A stretch of DNA of 64,000 bases, from the NCBI RefSeq assembly GCF_000147815.2, contig NC_015957.1, positions 3,100,001-3,164,000 of the forward strand, written 5' to 3'. Below, piece after piece: positions 17,007 through 25,055 of this stretch (position 1 is its first letter; every line of letters starts with the position of its first letter). Both the position numbers and the translations under genes were made by a program. This DNA is from Streptomyces violaceusniger Tu 4113. Its GTDB lineage: Bacteria > Actinomycetota > Actinomycetes > Streptomycetales > Streptomycetaceae. The notes beneath the pieces were generated by a model, which saw only the letters and a list, made by a program, of their open reading frames with translations, ran no database searches and was not told the DNA's origin.

Positions 17007-18163
17007 GGATCGGGATCGTCTGCCCGTACTCCTGGGATGTCCCAGGCGGCGTCCAGTTCCACATCCGCGATCTGGCCGACCATCTGATCCGGCGCGGCCA
17101 CCAGGTCTCCGTGCTGGCCCCGGCGGACGACGAGACGCCGCTGCCGCCGTACGTGGTCTCCGCGGGGCGCGCCGTGCCGGTGCCGTACAACGGCTCGGTG
17201 GCCCGGCTGAACTTCGGCTTCCTGTCGGCCGCGCGGGTGCGCCGCTGGCTGCACGACGGCGGCTTCGACGTCATCCACATCCACGAGCCCACCTCGCCCT
17301 CACTGGGGCTGCTGGCCTGCTGGGCGGCGCAGGGGCCGATCGTCGCGACGTTCCACACCTCCAATCCGCGCTCCCGGGCCATGATCGCGGCGTATCCGAT
17401 CCTGCAGCCGGCGCTGGAGAAGATCAGCGCGCGCATCGCGGTGAGCGAGTACGCGCGCCGGACGCTGGTGGAGCACCTCGGCGGCGACGCGGTCGTCATC
17501 CCCAACGGTGTCGACGTGGACTTCTTCGCCGACGCCGAGCCGAAGGAGGAGTGGCAGGGGGACACGATCGGCTTCATGGGCCGGATCGATGAGCCCCGTA
17601 AGGGGCTGCCGGTGCTGATGCGCGCCCTGCCGAAGATCTTCGAGGCCCGGCCGGGGGCGCGGCTGCTGATCGCCGGGCGCGGCGACGAGAAGGAGGCCGT
17701 GGCCGCCCTGCCGGCGCCGCTGCGGGAGCGCGTCGAGTTCCTGGGGATGGTCAGCGACGAGGACAAGGCGCGGCTGCTGCGCAGCGTCGATGTCTACGTC
17801 GCGCCCAATACGGGCGGCGAGAGCTTCGGCATCATCCTCGTCGAGGCCATGTCGGCGGGGGCCGCGGTGCTTGCCAGCGATCTGGACGCGTTCGCCCAGG
17901 TGCTGGACGGGGGAGCGGCGGGTGAGCTGTTCGTCAACGAGGACGCCGACGCCCTGGCGGCGGCCGCGGTGCGGCTGCTGGGCGATGACAAGCGGCTGGC
18001 CGAGCTGCGGGAGCGGGGCAGCCGGCACGTACGGCGCTTCGACTGGTCGACGGTGGGCGCGGACATCCTCGCGGTCTACGAGACGGTGGCGGACGGGGCG
18101 GCGTCCGTGGCCGCGGACGACCGTACGCGGCTGTGGGCGCGTCTGGGGCTCGCCAGGCCCTAG
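17003..18163 (+). CDS. pimA: Phosphatidylinositol alpha-mannosyltransferase
   Basis: A 386-residue GT4 (GT-B fold) enzyme transferring the first mannose from GDP-mannose to the 2-position of phosphatidylinositol on the cytosolic membrane face. The N-terminal acceptor domain opens RIGIVCPYSWDVPGGVQFHI, nearly as in mycobacterial PimA; the C-terminal donor domain has FMGRIDEPRKGLPVLM and the E-x7-E motif GGESFGIILVEAMSAG. The start is an unusual TTG at 17003 overlapping the previous stop (TTGA), with GGAGAAG 2-3 bases upstream of the overlap; no ATG or GTG fits. Third gene of the PIM operon. Confidence 0.95.
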   Translation: MRIGIVCPYSWDVPGGVQFHIRDLADHLIRRGHQVSVLAPADDETPLPPYVVSAGRAVPVPYNGSVARLNFGFLSAARVRRWLHDGGFDVIHIHEPTSPSLGLLACWAAQGPIVATFHTSNPRSRAMIAAYPILQPALEKISARIAVSEYARRTLVEHLGGDAVVIPNGVDVDFFADAEPKEEWQGDTIGFMGRIDEPRKGLPVLMRALPKIFEARPGARLLIAGRGDEKEAVAALPAPLRERVEFLGMVSDEDKARLLRSVDVYVAPNTGGESFGIILVEAMSAGAAVLASDLDAFAQVLDGGAAGELFVNEDADALAAAAVRLLGDDKRLAELRERGSRHVRRFDWSTVGADILAVYETVADGAASVAADDRTRLWARLGLARP

Positions 18164-18282
18164 CGCCCGCCGAGGGCGGCCCGTCAGGGGCGTACGGCGC
18201 CGTACACGGCCGCTCCGAGCGACTCCGGCGTGCGGGCTCCACCCCGGACTCCTGGGGCGGGCAGGCGGTAGCGTGGCGGGCC

Positions 18283-18840
18283 GTGAGCACCTTGATCTGG
18301 ATCGCGGTCGCGCTGGTCGTCATCGCCCTCTATCTGAGCTGGACCGCCGGACGCCTCGACCGGCTGCACAGCCGTCTGGACGCGGCGCGGGCCGCACTGG
18401 ACGCGCAACTGCTGCGGCGTGCCTCCGTCGCGCAGGAGCTGGGCACCGCCGGAGTGCTCGACCCCGCCGCGTCGATCGTGCTGTACCAGGCCGCGCACGC
18501 CGCCCGGCAGTCCGAGGAGGAGCACCGCGAGGTCGCCGAGAGCGAGCTGAGCCAGGCGCTGCGGGCCGTCTTCCAGGACAGCTCACAGGCCGAGGCGGTA
18601 CGGGGGGCGCCGGGCGGCGAGGAGGCGCTGGGGGAGCTCACGGAGGCGGTGAGGCGGGTGCCGATGGCCCGGCGGTTCCACAACGACGCGGTGCGCGCGG
18701 CGCGGGCGCTGCGCCGCCATCGCACGGTGCGCTGGTTCCGGCTGGCGGGTCACGCCCCGTTTCCGCTCGCCTTCGAGATGGACGACGAGCCCCCGGCGGC
18801 CCTCGGGCGGGTACCGGGCGCCGAGGAGGCCGAGCGCTGA
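18283..18840 (+). CDS. LemA-like single-pass membrane protein of unknown function
   Basis: A 185-residue protein with one N-terminal transmembrane helix (LIWIAVALVVIALYLSW, residues 4-20) followed by a helical cytosolic domain containing LDAARAALDAQLLRRASVA and FHNDAVRAARALRRHRTVRW, which resembles the LemA arrangement of membrane helix plus helical bundle. The GTG at 18283 lies 5 bases after a GGCGGG-type site. It follows pimA by 119 bases and is conserved at this place in streptomycetes (from memory). Its last codons and stop are tandemly duplicated. Function unknown. Confidence 0.8.
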   Translation: MSTLIWIAVALVVIALYLSWTAGRLDRLHSRLDAARAALDAQLLRRASVAQELGTAGVLDPAASIVLYQAAHAARQSEEEHREVAESELSQALRAVFQDSSQAEAVRGAPGGEEALGELTEAVRRVPMARRFHNDAVRAARALRRHRTVRWFRLAGHAPFPLAFEMDDEPPAALGRVPGAEEAER

Positions 18841-18866
18841 AGAAAGCCCTGCGCTGAAGGAAGCCT
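18834..18866 (+). repeat. 17-bp tandem duplication across a stop codon
   Basis: 18834-18850 (GCGCTGAAGAAAGCCCT) and 18851-18866 (GCGCTGAAGGAAGCCT) are near-identical; the first holds the real TGA stop of the LemA-like gene (18838-18840), the second an identical GCGCTGA. Confidence 0.85.
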
Positions 18867-19100
18867 GCGCGGCGACGGCAGAAGAGCCTGCCCCCGCCGC
18901 CTTCCGCGCACTGAGGATTCACCGGCTGTTTCGAGCCACCGGCCTTCGATTGGCCCTTGCCGTGCCCCGCCCCGAGCGGCTTTTGTCATTCGTGTAGCAC
19001 ACACGCTCGTGACCTGGACCGGATGGCCGGGTCATGTTCCGGTATCGAACGGCCCTACGATGGGCTCATCGCACTTTTCATTATCGAGTGAGGTCAAACC
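18867..19100 (+). other. Intergenic region upstream of pdxS
   Basis: No gene is seen. A possible -10 TACGAT lies at 19056-19061 without a convincing -35 at standard spacing. The pdxS start is preceded by GAGTGAGG. The region presumably carries the pdxS-pdxT promoter. Confidence 0.4.
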
Positions 19101-20021
19101 GTGTCCATCACGCCCGCCAGCACGCCCAACTCCGACGCCCCCGCGACCGGCACCGCCCGCGTCAAGCGCGGTATGGCCGAGCAGCTCAAGGGTGGCGTGA
19201 TCATGGACGTCGTCACCCCCGAGCAGGCCAAGGTCGCCGAGGACGCCGGTGCCGTCGCGGTCATGGCACTCGAGCGGGTGCCGGCCGACATCCGTAAGGA
19301 CGGCGGCGTGGCCCGGATGTCCGACCCGGACATGATCGAGGGCATCATCGGCGCCGTCTCCATCCCGGTCATGGCCAAGTCGCGGATCGGCCACTTCGTC
19401 GAGGCGCAGGTGCTGCAGTCGCTCGGCGTCGACTACATCGACGAGTCCGAGGTCCTCACCCCGGCCGACGAGGTCAACCACAGCGACAAGTGGTCCTTCA
19501 CCACCCCCTTCGTCTGCGGAGCCACCAACCTGGGCGAGGCGTTGCGCCGGATCGCCGAGGGTGCGGCCATGATCCGTTCCAAGGGCGAGGCCGGCACCGG
19601 CAACGTCGTCGAGGCGGTCCGCCACCTGCGCCAGATCAAGGGCGAGATCGCCCGCCTGCGCGGCCTGGACAACCACGAGCTCTACGCGGCCGCCAAGGAG
19701 ATCCGGGCCCCGTACGAGCTGGTCGCCGAGATCGCGCAGACCGGCAAGCTGCCGGTCGTGCTGTTCTCCGCCGGCGGTGTCGCCACCCCGGCCGACGCCG
19801 CGCTGATGCGCCAGCTCGGCGCCGAGGGCGTCTTCGTGGGCTCCGGCATCTTCAAGTCGGGCGACCCGGCCAAGCGCGCCGCCGCGATCGTGAAGGCCAC
19901 CACCTTCTACGACGACCCCAAGGTCATCGCGGACGCGTCCCGGGACCTCGGCGAGGCCATGGTCGGCATCAACTGCGACACCCTCCCCGAGTCCGAGCGC
20001 TACGCCAGCCGCGGCTGGTAA
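19101..20021 (+). CDS. pdxS: Pyridoxal 5'-phosphate synthase lyase subunit
   Basis: A 306-residue (beta/alpha)8 barrel that condenses ribose 5-phosphate, glyceraldehyde 3-phosphate and ammonia to PLP in the DXP-independent pathway. Highly conserved blocks are visible: [51 protein letters not shown] (catalytic Lys) and [14 protein letters not shown] with the second Lys at its start (SKGEAGTG). A roughly 20-residue Ser/Thr/Pro-rich N-terminal extension precedes the core. GTG start. It works as a dodecamer with PdxT, encoded 90 bases downstream. Confidence 0.97.
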   Translation: MSITPASTPNSDAPATGTARVKRGMAEQLKGGVIMDVVTPEQAKVAEDAGAVAVMALERVPADIRKDGGVARMSDPDMIEGIIGAVSIPVMAKSRIGHFVEAQVLQSLGVDYIDESEVLTPADEVNHSDKWSFTTPFVCGATNLGEALRRIAEGAAMIRSKGEAGTGNVVEAVRHLRQIKGEIARLRGLDNHELYAAAKEIRAPYELVAEIAQTGKLPVVLFSAGGVATPADAALMRQLGAEGVFVGSGIFKSGDPAKRAAAIVKATTFYDDPKVIADASRDLGEAMVGINCDTLPESERYASRGW

Positions 20022-20111
20022 CCGGCGCTCGCACGGCACCACATGGCACCACGCGCCCGGCGTCCCGGCCCGGCGCGTGGTGCTCCTGACGTTCGAGAGG
20101 TCTTCGCTTCC

Positions 20112-20741
20112 GTGACTACGTCGTCCACTGCTTCCCTGCCGACCACGTCCACGCCCGACGCGCCCGTGATCGGTGTGCTCGCCCTCCAGGGCGATGTCCG
20201 CGAGCACTTCGCCGCGCTCACCGCGGCCGGGGCCACGGCCCGGCAGGTCCGCCGCCCCGAGGAACTCGCCGAGGTCGCGGCCCTGGTGATCCCGGGGGGC
20301 GAGTCGACCACCATGTCCAAGCTGGCGGTCATCTTCGGGCTGCTGGAGCCGCTGCGCGAGCGGGTCCGGGCCGGAATGCCGGTGTACGGTACGTGCGCGG
20401 GCATGATCATGCTCGCGGACAAGATCCTCGACGGCCGGGACGACCAGGAGACCATCGGCGGCATCGACATGATCGTGCGCCGCAACGCCTTCGGCCGTCA
20501 GAACGAGTCCTTCGAGGCCCGGGTCGACATCGAGGGCATCGAGGGCGGCCCGGTCGAGGGGCTCTTCATCCGCGCGCCGTGGGTCGAGTCCGTGGGCGGC
20601 GGTGCCCAGGTGCTCGCGACGTTCGACGGGCACACCGTCGCCGTCCGGCAGGGCAATGTCCTGGCGACCTCGTTCCACCCCGAGCTGACGGGTGACCACC
20701 GGGTGCACAAGCTTTTCGTAGAAATGGTGCGGCGCGCGTAG
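20112..20741 (+). CDS. pdxT: Pyridoxal 5'-phosphate synthase glutaminase subunit
   Basis: A 209-residue class I glutamine amidotransferase supplying ammonia to PdxS. The oxyanion motif is PGGESTTM, the catalytic Cys is in [10 protein letters not shown], and the His/Glu pair is in SFHPELTGD near the C terminus. The GTG at 20112 lies 11 bases after GAGAGG and gives an N-terminal Ser/Thr-rich extension of about 16 residues before [14 protein letters not shown]. Same transcript as pdxS. Confidence 0.95.
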   Translation: MTTSSTASLPTTSTPDAPVIGVLALQGDVREHFAALTAAGATARQVRRPEELAEVAALVIPGGESTTMSKLAVIFGLLEPLRERVRAGMPVYGTCAGMIMLADKILDGRDDQETIGGIDMIVRRNAFGRQNESFEARVDIEGIEGGPVEGLFIRAPWVESVGGGAQVLATFDGHTVAVRQGNVLATSFHPELTGDHRVHKLFVEMVRRA

Positions 20742-20859
20742 CGCTCGGTTGAGGGTGGTGGCGGGAGACGGGAGGGCTGGTCCGCGCCGCGGGCTGAACC
20801 GATCCCGGTAGGATCTCAGGCGTTGGTACAGCATTGGGTAACGCGAAGGAGACAGGCGG

Positions 20860-21612
20860 ATGTCCGGCCACTCTAAATGGGCTACGACGAAGCACAAGAA
20901 GGCCGTGATCGATGCCAAGCGCGGCAAGCTCTTCGCGAAGCTGATCAAGAACATCGAGGTCGCGGCCCGGATGGGCGGTTCCGACCCGGAGGGCAACCCG
21001 ACGCTCTTCGACGCCATCCAGAAGGCGAAGAAGTCGTCGGTTCCGAACAAGAACATCGACAGCGCGGTCAAGCGCGGCGCAGGTCTCGAGGCCGGTGGCG
21101 CCGAGTACGAGACGATCATGTACGAGGGCTACGGCCCCAACGGCGTGGCCGTGCTCATCGAGTGCCTGACCGACAACCGCAACCGCGCGGCCTCCGATGT
21201 CCGCGTCGCGATGACGCGCAACGGCGGCTCGATGGCCGACCCGGGCTCCGTGTCGTATCTGTTCAACCGTAAGGGCGTCGTCATCGTCCCCAAGGGCGAG
21301 CTCGCCGAGGACGACGTGCTGGGCGCGGTCCTGGACGCGGGCGCCGAGGAGGTCAACGACCTCGGTGAGTCCTTCGAGGTGATCAGCGAGGCCACCGACC
21401 TGGTCGCGGTCCGCACCGCCCTGCAGGGGGAGGGCATCGACTACGACTCGGCCGAGGCCAACTTCGTGCCCACGATGCAGGTCGAGCTCGAGGAAGACGC
21501 CGCGCGCAAGATCTTCAAGCTGATCGACGCTCTCGAGGACAGCGACGATGTGCAGAACGTCTTCGCCAACTTCGACGTCTCCGACGAGGTCATGGCCAAG
21601 GTGGACGCCTGA
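20860..21612 (+). CDS. yebC: YebC/PmpR family translation or transcription factor
   Basis: A 250-residue three-domain protein starting [21 protein letters not shown], the invariant YebC opening, and including [19 protein letters not shown] and RKGVV near the middle. YebC proteins were described as DNA-binding regulators and more recently as ribosome-associated factors easing polyproline stalling. AAGGAGA lies 8 bases before the ATG. It precedes ruvC, as in most actinobacteria, but a very strong terminator separates them. Confidence 0.95.
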   Translation: MSGHSKWATTKHKKAVIDAKRGKLFAKLIKNIEVAARMGGSDPEGNPTLFDAIQKAKKSSVPNKNIDSAVKRGAGLEAGGAEYETIMYEGYGPNGVAVLIECLTDNRNRAASDVRVAMTRNGGSMADPGSVSYLFNRKGVVIVPKGELAEDDVLGAVLDAGAEEVNDLGESFEVISEATDLVAVRTALQGEGIDYDSAEANFVPTMQVELEEDAARKIFKLIDALEDSDDVQNVFANFDVSDEVMAKVDA

Positions 21613-21646
21613 CGGCGGATCGGCACGGCGGTCAACGCCTTCGGCC

Positions 21647-21693
21647 AACGCCGACGGGCCGGCGGGGCATCACCCCGCCGGCCCGTCGGCGTT
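21647..21693 (+). terminator. Strong terminator after yebC
   Basis: Perfect 21-bp stem (21647-21667 with 21673-21693) with a 5-base loop CATCA, followed by GTC. It should insulate ruvCAB from yebC. Confidence 0.9.
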
Positions 21694-21771
21694 GTCCGCG
21701 CCGGTGTTGTCGGTGGCAGCCGCTAGCCTGCAGGAACAGGTGACCGAAGCAGCGGTGAGGGGAGGGGCGCG

Positions 21772-22377
21772 GTGCGGGTGCTGGGCGTGGACCCGGGGCT
21801 GACCCGGTGCGGCGTCGGCGTGGTCGAGGGGGTCGCGGGCCGCCCGCTGCGGATGCTCGGCGTCGGCGTCGTCCGGACCGGGGCGGATCTCGCGATCGGC
21901 GACCGGCTCGTCCTCATCGAGCGCGGCATAGAGGAGTGGCTGGACGCCCACCGGCCCGAATCCGTCGCCGTGGAGCGGGTGTTCAGCCAGCACAATGTGC
22001 GCACCGTCATGGGCACCGCCCAGGCCAGCGCCGTCGCGATGCTGTGCGCGGCCCGCCGCGGGCTCCCGGTCGCGCTGCACACCCCCAGCGAGGTCAAGGC
22101 GGCCGTGACCGGATCCGGGCGCGCCGACAAGGCGCAGGTCGGCTCGATGGTGACCCGGCTGCTGCGGCTGGACGCACCGCCCAAACCGGCCGACGCGGCG
22201 GACGCCCTGGCGCTCGCCATCTGCCATATCTGGCGGGCTCCCGTGACCAACCGCCTCCAACAGGCCGTCGCCGCTCACCGCACCACGAATAACGCCCGCA
22301 CCACGAATAGCGCTCGCACCGCGAGTCCCGACCGCCCCACGAGCACCGCGCGCACCACGAAAGGCCGTATCTCATGA
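21772..22377 (+). CDS. ruvC: Crossover junction endodeoxyribonuclease RuvC with repetitive C-terminal tail
   Basis: A 201-residue Holliday junction resolvase of the RNase H fold. Catalytic acidic residues are in [12 protein letters not shown] (Asp7), [11 protein letters not shown] (Glu) and [14 protein letters not shown] (Asp pair). GGGGAGGGG precedes the GTG start. The core ends near residue 165; about 30 extra residues are Thr/Arg/Ala/Asn repeats (ARTTN-type) encoded by 18-bp tandem units at 22280-22315 and diverged copies beyond, longer than E. coli RuvC (173). The stop overlaps the ruvA start by 4 bases. Confidence 0.95.
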   Translation: MRVLGVDPGLTRCGVGVVEGVAGRPLRMLGVGVVRTGADLAIGDRLVLIERGIEEWLDAHRPESVAVERVFSQHNVRTVMGTAQASAVAMLCAARRGLPVALHTPSEVKAAVTGSGRADKAQVGSMVTRLLRLDAPPKPADAADALALAICHIWRAPVTNRLQQAVAAHRTTNNARTTNSARTASPDRPTSTARTTKGRIS

Positions 22378-22994
22378 TCGCGTTCGTCTCCGGTCCGGTG
22401 GCGGCCGTCGCCCCGGACACCGCCGTGATCGAGGTCGGCGGGATCGGGATGGCGCTCCAGTGCACCCCCGCCACCCTGGCCGGGCTGCGCGTCGGCCAGC
22501 AGGCCCGGCTGGCCACCTCCCTCGTCGTCCGTGAGGACTCGCTGACCCTCTACGGCTTCGCCGACGACGACGAGCGCCAGGTCTTCGAGCTGCTCCAGAC
22601 CGCCAGCGGGGTCGGCCCCCGGCTGGCCCAGGCCATGCTGGCGGTGCACTCCCCGGACGTGCTGCGGCTCGCGGTGTCCACCGGGGACGAGAAGGCGCTC
22701 ACCGCCGTCCCCGGCATCGGTAAGAAGGGGGCGCAGCGGCTGCTGCTGGAGCTGAAGGACCGGCTCGGCGAGCCACTCGGCTCCGCCGTCCCCAGCGCCC
22801 GCTCCGCGGCGGCCCCCGGCTGGAGCGACCAGTTGCACACCGCGCTGGTCGGCCTCGGCTACGCCACCCGGGAGGCCGACGAGGCGGTGGCCGCCGTCAC
22901 CCCGCAGGCCGAGGAGGCGGTGGCCGCGGGCGGCAAGCCCCAGGTGGCTCTGCTGCTGCGGGCCGCTCTGCAGACCCTGAACCGCACACGGTGA
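22374..22994 (+). CDS. ruvA: Holliday junction branch migration protein RuvA
   Basis: A 206-residue tetrameric junction-binding protein. Domain I OB fold ([12 protein letters not shown] to LYGF), domain II helix-hairpin-helix motifs ([14 protein letters not shown] and [16 protein letters not shown]), and domain III three-helix bundle ([15 protein letters not shown]) that contacts RuvB. ATGA overlap with ruvC gives coupled translation. Confidence 0.97.
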   Translation: MIAFVSGPVAAVAPDTAVIEVGGIGMALQCTPATLAGLRVGQQARLATSLVVREDSLTLYGFADDDERQVFELLQTASGVGPRLAQAMLAVHSPDVLRLAVSTGDEKALTAVPGIGKKGAQRLLLELKDRLGEPLGSAVPSARSAAAPGWSDQLHTALVGLGYATREADEAVAAVTPQAEEAVAAGGKPQVALLLRAALQTLNRTR

Positions 22995-23061
22995 GCCACC
23001 GCGGCCGCGGCAGGCCGCGACCGGCGGCACCATTCCAGACGACATCGCGAGGCGAAACGCA

Positions 23062-24150
23062 GTGAACTGGGACGAGACCCCATCGGCCACCGCCGACGAC
23101 GCCCCGCCCGGCCCGGGCGGCAGGCTGGTGGGCGCCGACGCCGACGGCGACGACCAGGCGGTGGAGGCCGCGCTGCGCCCGAAGGACCTCGGCGAGTTCG
23201 TCGGGCAGGAGCGGGTGCGCGAGCAGCTTGACCTGGTGCTCAAGGCGGCCCGGCAGCGCGGCGGCACCGCCGACCACGTGCTGCTCTCCGGCGCGCCCGG
23301 ACTGGGCAAGACCACCCTCTCCATGATCATCGCCGCCGAGATGGCCGCCCCGATCCGGATCACCTCCGGCCCCGCCATCCAGCACGCCGGCGATCTGGCC
23401 GCGATCCTCTCCTCCCTCGCCGAGGGCGAGGTGCTCTTCCTGGACGAGATCCACCGGATGTCCCGGCCCGCCGAGGAAATGCTCTATATGGCGATGGAGG
23501 ACTTCCGCGTCGACGTCATCGTCGGCAAGGGGCCCGGGGCCACCGCCATCCCGCTGGAGCTGCCGCCGTTCACGCTGGTCGGCGCCACCACCCGGGCCGG
23601 GCTGCTGCCGCCCCCGCTGCGCGACCGCTTCGGCTTCACCGGCCATATGGAGTTCTACGCCCCGGCCGAGCTGGAGCGGGTCATCCACCGCTCCGCCGGG
23701 CTGCTCGATGTGACCATCGAGGCCGAGGGCGCCTCCGAGATCGCGGGCCGCTCCCGCGGCACCCCCCGGATCGCCAACCGCCTGCTGCGCCGGGTGCGGG
23801 ACTACGCCCAGGTCAAGGCCGACGGCGTGATCACGCGCGAGATCGCCGCCAGTGCCCTCGCCGTGTACGACGTGGACGAGCGCGGCCTGGACCGGCTGGA
23901 CCGGGCGGTGCTCAGCGCCCTGCTCAAGCTGTTCGGCGGCGGCCCGGTGGGGCTGTCGACCCTGGCGGTCGCCGTGGGGGAGGAGCGTGAGACGGTCGAG
24001 GAGGTCGCCGAGCCCTTCCTGGTCCGGGAGGGGCTGCTGGCCCGTACGCCCCGGGGGCGGATCGGCACCCCGGCGGCCTGGGCCCATCTGGGGCTGACCC
24101 CGCCGCCGCAGACCGCCGGCGGCGGCCAGGCGGGGCTCTTCAAGGCGTGA
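23062..24150 (+). CDS. ruvB: Holliday junction branch migration ATPase RuvB
   Basis: A 362-residue AAA+ hexameric motor. Walker A is [11 protein letters not shown], Walker B is LFLDEIHRM, sensor 1 is VGATTRAG, and the arginine region is PPPLRDRFG; the C-terminal winged-helix domain includes [17 protein letters not shown]. The GTG start at 23062 follows GCGAGG. It has an acidic N-terminal extension of about 30 residues before the conserved [13 protein letters not shown]. It is 67 bases after ruvA and likely in the same operon. Confidence 0.97.
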   Translation: MNWDETPSATADDAPPGPGGRLVGADADGDDQAVEAALRPKDLGEFVGQERVREQLDLVLKAARQRGGTADHVLLSGAPGLGKTTLSMIIAAEMAAPIRITSGPAIQHAGDLAAILSSLAEGEVLFLDEIHRMSRPAEEMLYMAMEDFRVDVIVGKGPGATAIPLELPPFTLVGATTRAGLLPPPLRDRFGFTGHMEFYAPAELERVIHRSAGLLDVTIEAEGASEIAGRSRGTPRIANRLLRRVRDYAQVKADGVITREIAASALAVYDVDERGLDRLDRAVLSALLKLFGGGPVGLSTLAVAVGEERETVEEVAEPFLVREGLLARTPRGRIGTPAAWAHLGLTPPPQTAGGGQAGLFKA

Positions 24151-24168
24151 CGGGCCCTGCCCGGGGCA

Positions 24169-24182
24169 TAAGCGCGCGCTTA
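24169..24182. other. 14-bp perfect palindrome
   Basis: TAAGCGCGCGCTTA occurs 18 bases after the ruvB stop, in the 225-bp gap before yajC. It could be an operator or a weak hairpin; no protein can be named. Confidence 0.4.
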
Positions 24183-24246
24183 CCCTGCATCATGGCGTAG
24201 AGGACCAATAATGGCGGGGTCAGGAACCCCGGTACCGCGCCGGGCG

Positions 24247-24276
24247 TTGTTCCATTGGCGTGGGCTCGCTTAGACT
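24247..24276 (+). promoter_or_regulatory. Possible promoter of yajC-secDF
   Basis: TTGTTC (24247-24252) and TAGACT (24271-24276), spacing 18, resemble a primary-sigma promoter about 100 bases before the yajC start. Supported only by motif match. Confidence 0.4.
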
Positions 24277-24375
24277 CCGCCGATGCCGTCCGTATGCCGT
24301 CCGCTCACCGTGCGGTATACCCACCCCCGTAGACCAGGCCGCTCCCCCGCGGTCGTGTGAAGGAATTTCCGTCCC

Positions 24376-24903
24376 GTGAATATCGTGACTCTCCTGCCGT
24401 TCATCGTGCTCATCGGGGCCATGTTCCTGATGACGCGTTCGGCCAAGAACAAGCAGCGCAAGGCCCAGCAGATGCGCAGTGACATGCACCCGGGCACCGG
24501 CGTGCGGACCATTGGCGGCATGTACGCGACGGTCAAGGAGGTCCACGACGACACGGTCCTCCTCGAGGTGGCCCCCGGCGTGCACGCGATCTACGCGAAG
24601 AACTCGGTGGGCGCCGTCCTGGATGACGCCGAGTACAACCGCATCGTGCACGGCATCGACCCCGACGAGGACGTCGACGCCGCCGACACCCCTGTCGTTC
24701 CCGACGACGCCTCCTCGCTGACCGAGGCCGCCGACGCCGGTGATGGCGACTCCTCCGCCGACAAGGCCGACGCGGCCGAAGAAGAGGCGGACGAGAAGGC
24801 CGGGAAGACGGATGTCAAGAAGATCGACCTCGGCAAGGACGACGCCGTCGCGGCGAGCACTTCCGAGGACGAGAAGCGGGACGGCGGCACCGACGCGAAG
24901 TAA
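24376..24903 (+). CDS. yajC: Preprotein translocase subunit YajC
   Basis: A 175-residue Sec accessory protein. One N-terminal membrane helix (VTLLPFIVLIGAMFLM) is followed by RSAKNKQRKAQQMRSDMHPG and the conserved cytosolic domain (VRTIGGMYATVKEV, ...VLLEVAPGVHAIYAKNSVG). The C-terminal 80 residues are an acidic Asp/Glu/Ala-rich tail not found in E. coli YajC (110 aa). GAAGGAATTT precedes the GTG start. YajC associates with SecD and SecF, encoded next. Confidence 0.93.
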   Translation: MNIVTLLPFIVLIGAMFLMTRSAKNKQRKAQQMRSDMHPGTGVRTIGGMYATVKEVHDDTVLLEVAPGVHAIYAKNSVGAVLDDAEYNRIVHGIDPDEDVDAADTPVVPDDASSLTEAADAGDGDSSADKADAAEEEADEKAGKTDVKKIDLGKDDAVAASTSEDEKRDGGTDAK

Positions 24904-24914
24904 GTCCGTCATCC

Positions 24915-24956
24915 GGGAAACCGCGGCGCGCCCCCGCTTGGTGCGCCGCGGTTCCC
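24915..24956 (+). terminator. Hairpin between yajC and secD (terminator or attenuator)
   Basis: A GC-rich stem of about 14 bp with one bulged A (24915-24929 with 24943-24956). It may reduce read-through from yajC into secD. Confidence 0.5.
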
Positions 24957-25055
24957 TGAACGGTCTAGGCTCCGGCGGGGGCTCGTCCCCACAAGACTTC
25001 GTGGCCGCTCCGCGCACACCCGATGCGGGGCGGTTGGACAGGGAGATACGAGAAG

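Noticed and set aside
23062..24150. LexA/SOS box for ruvCAB
   Set aside because: No GAAC-N4-GTTC motif was found in front of ruvC, ruvA or ruvB.
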